Below are positions 33,587-42,482 of a stretch of DNA of 64,000 nucleotides, piece by piece. Origin of the DNA: Halosimplex litoreum (GTDB taxonomy: Archaea > Halobacteriota > Halobacteria > Halobacteriales > Haloarculaceae); NCBI RefSeq assembly GCF_016065055.1, contig NZ_CP065856.1, forward strand, positions 2,293,836 to 2,357,835, read 5' to 3'. Under the pieces are notes generated by a model. The model ran no database searches and was not told where the DNA came from. It saw only the letters and a list, made by a program, of their open reading frames with translations. Position 1 is the first letter of the stretch. Each line of letters starts with the position of its first letter. The translations under genes were made by a program, and so were the position numbers.

Positions 33587-35443
33587 ATGACTGAACCGTC
33601 CACCCAGGTGACGCGCCTGTTTGGTGGTCCCGGGAGCGGGAAGACGACGGCACTGCTCGACAGGGTCGAGACCCTGCTCGAAGAGAACGACGACGTGGAG
33701 TTCCGGGACGTGCTGGTGGTGTCCTACACCCGGGCGGCCGCGGCCGAGATCCGCGAACGCCTCGCCGAACGACTCGGCGAGTCCCCGCGGGCGCTCAAGG
33801 GGAACGTCTGCACGATGCACGCGAAGGCGTACGAACTCCTCGACCTCTCGCGGGGGGACGTGGTCGGCGAGTCCGACAAGGAGGAGTTTTGCGACGAGTT
33901 CGGCGTCGAGTACGAGGACGAGTACGAGGGCTCGCGACGCCGGACCGCTCGCTCGACCACGATCGGCAACAAGATCATCGCCACGAGCCAGTGGCTCCAG
34001 CGGACCCGCCGGGACGTGGCCGACTGGTACGACGTACCCTTCAAGTGGGACGACGAGGTCGTCCGGCTCCCGCCGGACATCGACGACAACGCCCAGACCG
34101 GCAACAAGTACACGCCGACCTGGCCCTCCGACGACGACCGGATCAGCGTCCCCGAGACGATCCGCGCCTGGCGCCAGTACAAGGGCGAAAACGACGTGGT
34201 CGGCTTCGCCGACATGCTCGAACGGGTCGCACAGCGCTCGCTCATGCCGAACGTCGACTACCTCGTCATCGACGAGTTCCAGGACATCACGACGCTGCAG
34301 TACGACGTCTACCGCGAGTGGCGCCCCAACATGGAGACGGTGCTGATCGCAGGTGACGACGACCAGGTCGTCTACGCCTGGCAGGGCGCCGACCCCGATC
34401 TGCTGCTGGAGGAGCAGGTCACCGACGACAACATCCTGCCCAACTCCTACCGGCTCCCCTCCCGGATCTTGAACGTCGTCAACCGGGAGGTCAGCCACAT
34501 CGACAAGCGCCAGGAGAAAGACCTCAACCCGCGCAAGGAAGGCGGCCGCGTCGAGGGCGTCGAGAACCCCTCGATGATCGACCTCGTTCGCAACGTCCGG
34601 ACGACGATCGAGCAGGACGAGGACGGTACCGCGATGATCCTCTTCCGCGCGCGCTACCAGATGTTCCAGTTCATCGACGAGTTCATCGGCGAGGGGATCC
34701 CCTTCACGTGCCTGACCGACCAGCGGATGTGGACCGATCGGCTGACCCAGTACGTCCGCGCCATCGAGAAACTCGACGAGGACGAGCCCGTCACGGGTCT
34801 GGAGGCCCGCCGGCTGGCGGACATGCTCGCCGACTCGGCGTTCGGCACGAGCGAGCGCGACGATCTGTTCGACGAGCTCGACGAGATGGAGGAGGCCGCC
34901 GACGTCGAGGATCTGGAAGAGCTGTCGGTCGAACCGGAGACGGTCCGCGACTACGCGCCGTTCGCCCCCGACCCGCGGGCCGCGGCCGACATGCTCCGGA
35001 AGGTCACCAGCTTCCAGGAGCGCTCCGTCGAGGCGTACTTCTCCGGGGAGTACGCGGGCATGGAGACCGACCGCGTGCGCCTGGGCACCATCCACAGCGC
35101 GAAGGGTCGCGAGGCCGACCACGTCTTCGTCGCCACCGACCTCACCGAGAAGGTCGTCGAGCAGATGGCCGCCACCGTCGACCAGTCCGACCGCGACGTG
35201 CCGGGCGACGAGGAGTTCACCAAGCGCACCTCGCCGGTCCCGACGCTCACCGACAACGAACGGCGCGTGTTCTACGTCGGGATGTCCCGCGCCCGCGAGC
35301 GGCTCGTCATCATGGAGAACCTCGTCGACGGCGCGCCCACGCTGCCCATCGACGTACTGTTGAACAACGAGCCGACCGGCGACTCCATCGAGGACGTGCT
35401 CGCCAACGCGCAGGAACTGGGCGACGCCGTCGCCGCCGACTGA
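33587..35443 (+). CDS. UvrD/Rep-family superfamily 1A DNA helicase
   Basis: A 618-residue helicase. Motifs in order: Walker A FGGPGSGKTTALL (about 12-24), Ia VVSYTRAAAAEI, motif II YLVIDEFQDI, motif III VLIAGDDDQVVYAWQGA, motif IV FRARYQ, motif V RLGTIHSAKGREADHV and motif VI FYVGMSRARERLVI. All essential residues are present, so it should be an active 3'-5' translocase in repair or fork restart. It is smaller than bacterial UvrD (about 720), the 2B domain being reduced. TATA GTTTATGA is centred 29 bases before the ATG. Confidence 0.9.
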   Translation: MTEPSTQVTRLFGGPGSGKTTALLDRVETLLEENDDVEFRDVLVVSYTRAAAAEIRERLAERLGESPRALKGNVCTMHAKAYELLDLSRGDVVGESDKEEFCDEFGVEYEDEYEGSRRRTARSTTIGNKIIATSQWLQRTRRDVADWYDVPFKWDDEVVRLPPDIDDNAQTGNKYTPTWPSDDDRISVPETIRAWRQYKGENDVVGFADMLERVAQRSLMPNVDYLVIDEFQDITTLQYDVYREWRPNMETVLIAGDDDQVVYAWQGADPDLLLEEQVTDDNILPNSYRLPSRILNVVNREVSHIDKRQEKDLNPRKEGGRVEGVENPSMIDLVRNVRTTIEQDEDGTAMILFRARYQMFQFIDEFIGEGIPFTCLTDQRMWTDRLTQYVRAIEKLDEDEPVTGLEARRLADMLADSAFGTSERDDLFDELDEMEEAADVEDLEELSVEPETVRDYAPFAPDPRAAADMLRKVTSFQERSVEAYFSGEYAGMETDRVRLGTIHSAKGREADHVFVATDLTEKVVEQMAATVDQSDRDVPGDEEFTKRTSPVPTLTDNERRVFYVGMSRARERLVIMENLVDGAPTLPIDVLLNNEPTGDSIEDVLANAQELGDAVAAD

Positions 35444-35488
35444 CCGTCGTTTCGCCGCCGCGTTCGCCGATCGGTTCTCTTCCTCGCT

Positions 35489-36634
35489 TCACTCGTCGAC
35501 GGTGCCGCCTTCCAGGTAGTGGGCGGTCTTGTCCCGCGTCGCGCTGGCGCGCTTGACGAACTCGACGGCGCGCTCGTCGCCCTCGCGGCGGTCCGCGCGG
35601 ACGTGTACGTCGAGCCCCTGGTCGCGGAACTGCGCGAGCAACGCGTCGAGCACGGCGGGGTCGCCGCGGACGGTGTGCTCTTCGCCGACGACCTCGCCGC
35701 GGTCGACCGCTCGCACGGTCTCGACCGCCGGCAGGAGGATCGACTCGCCGAGCCGCCTGGCGCGCTCGCGGGTCTCCGCGGGCGCCTCGTCGCGCTCGAC
35801 CGCCTGGAACACTTCCCGGATCACCCGCGAGAACAGGAACTCCCGGCCGTAGTCGAACGGGAGCGCGAAGGCGTGCGCCAGGTCCGACCGATGGACGGCG
35901 GAGGTAGTGTACTTCAGCCGACGCTCGCCGTCCGCCGAGGCGAGGACGACCCCCTCGCGGCCGCGCCAGTCGAGTTCGTCGATAGCGTCCGCCACCGCGT
36001 CGACCGCCGCCCTGGGGTCGTCGGTGCCGAACGAGCGGACCTGCTCGAAGCCGTACGTCTCGCACAGAGCCCGGCGCTCGTCGACGGGCAGCGGGTCGCC
36101 GGTCGCGCGCTCCCGGAGGTCGAAGACGCGGAAGGCCACCGAATCCACGTCGTCGTAGTCGTGAGCGGTGTAGGGATTCTCCGGGCCGACGAGTTCCCCA
36201 CAGACCATCAGGTCCGGGTGGTCGGCGAAGAAGGCGCCCAGGTCGCACTGCTCGCGGACGATCTCGGTGGTGTAGCGGCAGACGCGACCGCTGCGAGTGA
36301 ACGCCAGTGGGCCAACGGGGTCGTCGCGGTCAGTATCGTCCCACTCGTCGGGGCGCACGTCCGCGACGCGGACGTTGTAGCCGTTCAGCTTCTCCTCGAC
36401 GGTGACGGGGCCGTCGAAGAATTCGACGATTCCGGGGTCGAGGACGAGGACGCGCGGGATCGAGGGGAACCCGCGGACGACGGCGCTTCCGAGGATGGCC
36501 GTCCCGCGTTCGACGCCGTGGCGCGCGTCGGGGAGGTAGCGGTACTCGCGGCCGCGATAGGTCCCGCGCTCGAAGTGCTCGAAGAGGTCCGCGGCGTCCG
36601 CGACGCCGAAGACCGCGCCCCAGTCTCGGCACAT
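35489..36634 (-). CDS. Archaeal ATP-dependent RNA ligase (Rnl3 / Pab1020 family)
   Basis: A 381-residue nucleotidyltransferase. Motif I is VEEKLNGYNVR (Lys about residue 82), which forms the ligase-AMP intermediate. Motif III-like LMVCGELVGPENPY, motif IV REGVVLASADG and motif V RRLKYTTS follow in the correct order. Enzymes of this family adenylate and circularise RNA in Pyrococcus and Methanothermobacter; the physiological RNA substrate in haloarchaea is unknown. The C-terminal domain (about 260-381) is the family dimerisation region. The gene is convergent with the UvrD-like helicase. Confidence 0.88.
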   Translation of the reverse strand: MCRDWGAVFGVADAADLFEHFERGTYRGREYRYLPDARHGVERGTAILGSAVVRGFPSIPRVLVLDPGIVEFFDGPVTVEEKLNGYNVRVADVRPDEWDDTDRDDPVGPLAFTRSGRVCRYTTEIVREQCDLGAFFADHPDLMVCGELVGPENPYTAHDYDDVDSVAFRVFDLRERATGDPLPVDERRALCETYGFEQVRSFGTDDPRAAVDAVADAIDELDWRGREGVVLASADGERRLKYTTSAVHRSDLAHAFALPFDYGREFLFSRVIREVFQAVERDEAPAETRERARRLGESILLPAVETVRAVDRGEVVGEEHTVRGDPAVLDALLAQFRDQGLDVHVRADRREGDERAVEFVKRASATRDKTAHYLEGGTVDE

Positions 36635-36773
36635 ACCGACCGTTCGAGTGCCGGGCGCTTCAACTCCGCGCCGACGAGTGCAACGGCTGTCGGAGGCGGT
36701 TCACACCCATGGAAACAGTAGTGATCGACCGTCCCCCCGGACGGCCGGCACGAGCGATGGACAGGCGAGATGC

Positions 36774-36929
36774 CTATGACCGCGACGACCGAGCCTCGCG
36801 CACCTCGGCGCCGTCACGGAGTTTGTCTTCGCAGAACGGACAGACGCGGGGGCCGGTGTGACCGTCGGGCGTGAATACGCGTACGTACGCCTCTGTCACG
36901 AACGACCCACAGTTCTGACACTCTGGCAT
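36774..36929 (-). CDS. Very small zinc-ribbon-like protein
   Basis: A 51-residue protein beginning MPECQNCGSFVTEAYVRVF, with a second knuckle RVCPFCEDKLRDG and a basic tail. C4/C7 and C30/C33 form one CxxC...CxxC zinc site. It belongs to a highly conserved haloarchaeal family (from memory the one catalogued as DUF7563) of unknown function. Small zinc proteins in haloarchaea often affect gene expression or growth. A TATA-like CATATG centred about 30 bases before the ATG supports expression from its own promoter. The 289 bases before it, up to xpd, hold nothing I can name. Confidence 0.82.
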   Translation of the reverse strand: MPECQNCGSFVTEAYVRVFTPDGHTGPRVCPFCEDKLRDGAEVREARSSRS

Positions 36930-37218
36930 CCCTTGAGTAACTGTAATCCTCCGTCATATGCTTTCCGGCCGTCGACGGCGGTATAGACCGATTAACTTCC
37001 CCTTTCGCCCCGGCAGGAGCCCGATTCCGCCCGGTACTACCGCACTACCGATCCCGGGGTTGACACAACTGTCCGATCACACGAGTGCGTGCCGATAGGG
37101 CCGAGCGGACTACGAGAGGTCGTCCGGCGTCGGGGACCGAACCGAGACGAACGCGACCCAGCGGTCGTGACGAGTTGCATCTCCGATCCCCGCCTCCCGA
37201 ACCGAGGGCGCTTCCGGG

Positions 37219-39828
37219 TCACTGCGACCGGTCGGTCCAGAACCGGTCGAGCTGGCCGTCGAGGAACTCGGCGGTCATGCGGACGAACTCCTCGCGCTCG
37301 GCGGGCGAGAGGTACTCGTGGACCGACCGGGGGGCCCCGGCCGTGTAGCGGCGGTCGGCGAACACGCGGACGCCGACCTCGTCGGTACCGCGAACGACGC
37401 GGCCGATGGCCTGGCGCGCCCGGCGGACCGCCGGAACGGTCAGCGCGTAGGCGAAGGCGTCGTCCTCGCCGAACGCCTCGGCGTAGGCCCGCCGGACCGC
37501 CTGGACGCGCGGTGACCCGACGTTGACGAGCGGGACGCCGATCACCAGCGCGGCGGCCAGCTTCTCGCCGTCGTAGTCGACGCCCTCCGTCAGCGTCCCC
37601 CGGGTGCTGGTGACGAGTACTTTCCCACCGCCGCGGAAGAAGTCGGCTTTCAGCTCCTCCGTCGCCTCGTTGCTGGAGCTCTCGTCGACGAGGACGGGTT
37701 TGTCGACGGCGCCCGATAGGTAGGCGCCGGCCCACTCGGCCTCGCGGTAGTTGGGCATCGCGACGAGGACGTTCCCCGGCGAGCGCGCGACCGAACGGAG
37801 GACGTGGGCGTACTCGTCGCGCGTGCGGTTCCAGCCGTCGCCCAGCGGGTCCATCTCCGCGGGGTCACCGCGGTTGCGCGCGGTGAACGGCTCGGCGTCG
37901 ACCGTCCAGCTCGCGCGGTTGTCTTCGGGGAACCGCAGCGGGTAGCTCGTCGCCCGGACGGGCCGACCGTGGTCGCCCTCGTCGGGTTCGGGTCCTGGTT
38001 CGGGATCGCCCTCGCGCAGGGATTCCAGGCCCGACACCTCGGTGAACACGGAAAGCGGCGAGAGGGTGGCGCTCATGAGGACGCCGCCGCCCAGCGAGTC
38101 GAAGATTTCCTGCAGCGACTCGGCGGGCATACAGTCGAACAGGACGAGCCCGGGCGTGTACACCCGGAGGTACTCGGTGTCGACGGCGTCGGCGGCCTGC
38201 CCGGTCTTCGGCGCGTACTCCAGTTCGATCTCCCGGAGATACCGGTCGTGGCCGCGCTCCCACCAGTGGCCCATCACGGCGCCGACGGCGGCGCAAACGG
38301 GCTGGCGGGTCAGGCCGAGGCCGTCGATGGCGTCCTCGACGGCGGCGCCGACGACCGAGAGCGTCCGCCAGAGTTCCCCGTCGTAGCCCTGGCGCTCGGC
38401 CCAGCGGGTGAGTTCGTCGGGTTCCGGTTCGTCGGGGTCCCGCAGCGGGACTTCCACGTCGCGCTCGGGGACGCTCTCGGCGGGGTCACCGACGCGCCAG
38501 TCGCGCTCGAACTCCTCGTCGAGGTAGCGCTCGACGCGCTCGTCGAGCCACCCCAGGAGGTCGTCGTAGAACTCCCGCGCCTGGTCGAGCGCCGAGAGGG
38601 GCACGTCGTGGCTCGCGAGGCGGTCGCGGACCTGCTGTTTGCGGTCCTCGCTCTCCCGTGCCCGCGAGAGGAGGTGGTTGCAGTCGTTTCGGGCGCGCTT
38701 GATCGTCGACCGGCCCACCCGATCCGAGAGCAGGTCACGGACGCGCTCTTCGAGGCGGTGGGCCTCGTCGACGACGAGGAACGTCGAGGAGTCGAGCGCG
38801 GCCGCGACGAGCGGGCGCGACCCCGGGTCGAAGACGTGGTTGTAGTTGCCGATTATCACGTCGGCGTGTTCGAGCATGACGCCCATCGCCCGGTGGGGAC
38901 AGGTTCCCCGCTCGACGCTTTCGGGCAGGTAGTCGTCGGCCGTCACCACTCGCGACTCCCCGACGGAGAAGTCGACGGGCGAGCCCTTGTTACGGGCGAA
39001 CCAGTCGGCCTCGAAGGGGCAATACAGCGGCTCGTCGTCGCCGGCGGTCATCGACTCGGGCGCGCTGGGCTGGCTGCGCGGGTAGGGCGACTCGGCGCCC
39101 CCCGTTTCGAGCGCGCTGTCGAAGGTGCGGTAGGTGTCGGCGTCCATGCGGGCCTCCCGGACGAGGTCGCTCGCCAGGCTCGGGTCCCACCAGACGTCAT
39201 CGGGATCGGCCGCGAGCGCGGCGTCGGCGACCGGTTCGTCGCCGGACCGGCGGTCGCCCTCGACGAGGTCCGCGGTGGTCTCCCGGAGGTCCTCACAGCG
39301 GTCGTGGGTCGAGGCGTCGTCGGGGAACGCGCCTTCCCGGCCGTAGGGACAGAGGTCGCGCTTGCCGACGAGTGCGACGCCGTCGAGCGGCTCCGGACTG
39401 TCGGGCTCGCTCGCCAGCCGGGCGTTCATCGCCCGCAGGTCCTCGACGAACTGGTTGCGTTGCTGTTTGACCGGCGTGACGACCACCACGCGGTCGTACT
39501 TGCGGGTCGTCCGGACGAGCGTCGCGCCCGCGGTGAGCGCGGCCATCGTCTTGCCGGTCCCGCAGGGTCCCTCCATGGCGAAGTAGCCGCCGCGTTGTCC
39601 CACTTCGATCGCCGTCTCGATCGCGTCGGTCTGGCTCTCGTAGGGATCCGCGAACCCGAACACGTCGCGCCAGGCCTCGGCGGGGTCGCCACTCGACCAC
39701 CCCTCGGGACCCCCGTCGTCGCCGTCCCCCGACCGGCCGTCGCTCTCGGCTGACTCGCCGGCGGCGTCGGCGCTCCTCGTTCCGACCTCGGTCGTCTCGT
39801 CCTCGCTCGCGGCCCGGTCGTCGGCCAT
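37219..39828 (-). CDS. XPD/Rad3-type Fe-S helicase
   Basis: An 869-residue superfamily 2 helicase. Walker A is GPCGTGKT (87-94) and motif II is VVDEAHRL near residue 355. Four cysteines between them (in LCPYGREG, HDRCEDL, LYCPFEADW and GTCPHRAMG) form the [4Fe-4S] cluster domain needed for 5'-3' unwinding. C-terminal motifs VLVTSTRGTLTEGVDYDG and QAIGRVVRGTDEVGV are intact. It is longer than crenarchaeal XPD (about 550), mainly through an acidic N-terminal tail and inserts. The start at 39828 is preferred; an upstream ATG would add a basic stretch that looks non-coding. DinG is an alternative name within the family. Confidence 0.85.
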   Translation of the reverse strand: MADDRAASEDETTEVGTRSADAAGESAESDGRSGDGDDGGPEGWSSGDPAEAWRDVFGFADPYESQTDAIETAIEVGQRGGYFAMEGPCGTGKTMAALTAGATLVRTTRKYDRVVVVTPVKQQRNQFVEDLRAMNARLASEPDSPEPLDGVALVGKRDLCPYGREGAFPDDASTHDRCEDLRETTADLVEGDRRSGDEPVADAALAADPDDVWWDPSLASDLVREARMDADTYRTFDSALETGGAESPYPRSQPSAPESMTAGDDEPLYCPFEADWFARNKGSPVDFSVGESRVVTADDYLPESVERGTCPHRAMGVMLEHADVIIGNYNHVFDPGSRPLVAAALDSSTFLVVDEAHRLEERVRDLLSDRVGRSTIKRARNDCNHLLSRARESEDRKQQVRDRLASHDVPLSALDQAREFYDDLLGWLDERVERYLDEEFERDWRVGDPAESVPERDVEVPLRDPDEPEPDELTRWAERQGYDGELWRTLSVVGAAVEDAIDGLGLTRQPVCAAVGAVMGHWWERGHDRYLREIELEYAPKTGQAADAVDTEYLRVYTPGLVLFDCMPAESLQEIFDSLGGGVLMSATLSPLSVFTEVSGLESLREGDPEPGPEPDEGDHGRPVRATSYPLRFPEDNRASWTVDAEPFTARNRGDPAEMDPLGDGWNRTRDEYAHVLRSVARSPGNVLVAMPNYREAEWAGAYLSGAVDKPVLVDESSSNEATEELKADFFRGGGKVLVTSTRGTLTEGVDYDGEKLAAALVIGVPLVNVGSPRVQAVRRAYAEAFGEDDAFAYALTVPAVRRARQAIGRVVRGTDEVGVRVFADRRYTAGAPRSVHEYLSPAEREEFVRMTAEFLDGQLDRFWTDRSQ

Positions 39829-40017
39829 CGTGCGTTCCTGTGTCGTCCTCGCGTATGAACGCACGGATGCCGCGGTGGGTCGACCGCCGGCGGTTGCGCC
39901 CGACGGTGGGCGACCGACTCGCTCGTCGCGGCGCTCTCCCCCGATTTCGGGTGCCCACTCGTCCCGATCCACGGGAGACTTAAGTTGGTGGAGACTGGAA
40001 TTCCGGCACTACGGTCG

Positions 40018-40074
40018 ATGACACGGGTTGGCAGGGGATCTCGGCGAGGCGGTTCGAAGGGGGCGAAGAGATGA
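40018..40074 (+). CDS. Putative 18-residue basic leader peptide coupled to the histidine kinase gene
   Basis: ATG at 40018 opens MTRVGRGSRRGGSKGAKR, ending in a TGA (40072-40074) that overlaps the kinase ATG as ATGA. Eight of 18 residues are Arg or Lys, the opposite of the acidic proteome. A TATA-like ACTTAAGT (39978-39985) is about 36 bases upstream, so a promoter for the leader is plausible, though a little far for a leaderless start. Confidence 0.35.
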   Translation: MTRVGRGSRRGGSKGAKR

Positions 40075-42275
40075 CGGGTTCCGACGGCGACGACGACCCG
40101 ATAGCGGACGACGATCCGACCGACTCCGACGACACAGACGCCAGCGTCGTTCGAATCCTGCATCTCGACCCCGACGAGACGGTGACCTCGCGGCTGACGG
40201 CGGAGACCGCCGATCTCGAGGGGATCGACTACGAAGGGACGAGCGACGCCGACCGGGCTCGCGCGCGGTTCGACGCCGGCGACGTGACCGTGTTCGTGGT
40301 CGAGCCGGACGCGCCGACGGACGTGGCGGCGCTGGTCGAGGACGCTACTGCGGCCGGTGCGGCGGTCGCCCTCTACACGCGGGTCGACCCCGGCGACGTG
40401 GACCCGGCGGTGTTCGACGCGGTCGACACGCTCGTCGAGAAGTGGACGGCCGAGGAAGGGCTGGACTTCGTCGTCGAGAAACTGTTGCGGGCGGCCCGCA
40501 CGCCCGACGCCGCCTCGCGGTTCGCCCGGGCGTTCGACCGGGTGGACCCGGACACCCAGTCGTCGTGTTCCTCCCTCGTCTACGAGGACGGCACCGCCAT
40601 CTGGGAGTCGACGCCCCTCGACGAGTACTTCGACCGTCGCGGCGTCACCACGGCGGTCCCGGAGACGCCGAACTTCTATCGACAGCTCACCGCCGCGCTC
40701 TCTCAGGACCCCGACGCGATCCGGACGATCCGCGGCCCGGACGTGCCCGCCGAGCCGACGGAGTTCTCCGTGCCGACCGAGGACGGTCGGGCCCGGTTTC
40801 GCTACACCGAACACGAGTTTCCCGACACGGTCGGCCCGCTCCGGCTGGTCGTCGTCGAGGACGTGACCTGGTCGGCCCGGTCGAGCGCCAGGCTGGAGCT
40901 GCTCGACCTGTTGGACCGCCACGTCCAGGACGGGATCAGTGTCGTCGACGCCAACGGTCGCGTCGAGTACCACAACGAGTCGTTCGCCGGCCTGTTGGGC
41001 TACGACGACATGGTCGGCGAGCACACCGCGGCCTACATGGCCGAGGGACAGCTCCAGTCGGGCCAGCGGACGCTCCAGCAGCTACGGACGTCCGACCGCG
41101 ACAGCGCCGTCATCGACATGACCTTCGAGACGGCCGACGGCGAGGAGCGGACGCTGGCGGTTCACTTCTCGGTCCGCGACGGCGAGGACGGCTACGAGGG
41201 ACTGGTCAACGTCGCCCGCGACGTGACCGAGCGCCGCGACCGCGAGCGCACCCTCGAACGGTACCGCCGGCTCGTCGAGAGCGCCGGCGACCCGATGTAC
41301 GTCCTCGACGACGACGGTCGCGTCGAGATCTGCAACGACGCGCTGGTCGAGCTGTTCGACGGGGACCGCGAGTCGCTGGTCGGAACCCCCCTGTCCGAAC
41401 TGCTCCCCGAGGCGGCCGCCGAGCGCATCACCGAAGCGCTCGATCGGGTGAGCGCGGCCGACGAGAGCGTCACTCGCGGGTTCGACCTCCCGACCCCGAC
41501 GGGCGAGGTCCGGCAGTTCGAGGCCACCGTCGCGGGTCTGGGCCCGGCCGACGACGCGGACGGCTCGGTCGGGATCCTCCACGAGGTGACCGCTCGCGAG
41601 CGCCGCGAGAGCGAACTGGACCTGCTCAAACAGGTGCTGACGCGCGTGCTCAGACACGACGTGCGAACGGGGTTGACCGTCGTTCGCGGCCAGGCGGAGG
41701 TGCTGGCCGAGCGCACGGACGGCGAGCAACGGCGGATGGCCGAGACGATCGTCGACCGCAGCGAGCAGCTCGTCGAGACCACCGAGAAGGCCCGTGCCAT
41801 CGAGCGGGTCATCGACAGCGACGAGGGACGCGTCGCGCTCGATCTCAGGTCCGTGGTCAACCGGAGCGTCGCCAACGTCGCGGCCGTCCGCGGGGACGCC
41901 GAGTACGACGTGCGGATCACCGAGCAGGTTCCGGTCCGCGCCCACCGCGCGCTCCCCTACGCCGTCGAGAACCTCGTCGAGAACGCCGTTGCGCACGACG
42001 AGGCGACCCCCGCCGTGACGATCACCGCGGTCGACGGCGGCGACGGGACCGTCGAACTCCGGATCACCGACGACGGTCCCGGCATCTCACAGTCGGAACT
42101 CGACGTGCTCGCCGACCGCGAGGAGACGCCGCTCAAGCACGGCACCGGCGTCGGTCTCTGGCTCGTCTCGTGGGTCGTCGAGCGCTCGGGCGGCGACCTC
42201 GAGTTCGACACCGGGGACGACGGAACGACCGTCACCGTCTGTCTCGACGCCGGCGACCCAGACGAGGAGAACTGA
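40071..42275 (+). CDS. PAS-domain sensor histidine kinase
   Basis: A 734-residue soluble kinase. Residues about 25-140 are a degenerate receiver-like domain (VRILHLDPDETVTSRL, then DVTVFVVEPDAP). A linker follows, then two PAS domains at about 285-395 (DGISVVDANGRVEYHNESF) and 400-515 (DPMYVLDDDGRVEICNDAL). The H-box is VLRHDVRTGL (His about residue 527), the N-box is ENLVENAVAHD, and the ATP lid has ITDDGPGIS and HGTGVGLWLV. No membrane segment is seen, so it senses a cytoplasmic signal, as do many haloarchaeal kinases. No response regulator is adjacent. The leader ORF overlaps its start. Confidence 0.9.
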   Translation: MTGSDGDDDPIADDDPTDSDDTDASVVRILHLDPDETVTSRLTAETADLEGIDYEGTSDADRARARFDAGDVTVFVVEPDAPTDVAALVEDATAAGAAVALYTRVDPGDVDPAVFDAVDTLVEKWTAEEGLDFVVEKLLRAARTPDAASRFARAFDRVDPDTQSSCSSLVYEDGTAIWESTPLDEYFDRRGVTTAVPETPNFYRQLTAALSQDPDAIRTIRGPDVPAEPTEFSVPTEDGRARFRYTEHEFPDTVGPLRLVVVEDVTWSARSSARLELLDLLDRHVQDGISVVDANGRVEYHNESFAGLLGYDDMVGEHTAAYMAEGQLQSGQRTLQQLRTSDRDSAVIDMTFETADGEERTLAVHFSVRDGEDGYEGLVNVARDVTERRDRERTLERYRRLVESAGDPMYVLDDDGRVEICNDALVELFDGDRESLVGTPLSELLPEAAAERITEALDRVSAADESVTRGFDLPTPTGEVRQFEATVAGLGPADDADGSVGILHEVTARERRESELDLLKQVLTRVLRHDVRTGLTVVRGQAEVLAERTDGEQRRMAETIVDRSEQLVETTEKARAIERVIDSDEGRVALDLRSVVNRSVANVAAVRGDAEYDVRITEQVPVRAHRALPYAVENLVENAVAHDEATPAVTITAVDGGDGTVELRITDDGPGISQSELDVLADREETPLKHGTGVGLWLVSWVVERSGGDLEFDTGDDGTTVTVCLDAGDPDEEN

Positions 42276-42482
42276 CTCGCGCCCGTCGGACACGGTCCGT
42301 CTGGGGGCGCTGCCGACCTGCGGCTTTCTCCGATCGTTCGTCGTCGACGGGTCCGTGCCTACCCACCGGATCGCCGTCGTCGCCGTCGGCAACGCCGTCG
42401 GGGCCCACATGCGAGCGTACGGCCGGCTCGACGACGGCCGCGAGTTCCTCGACGCTCGGGCGAGCCCGTGTCTATCGAGTGA

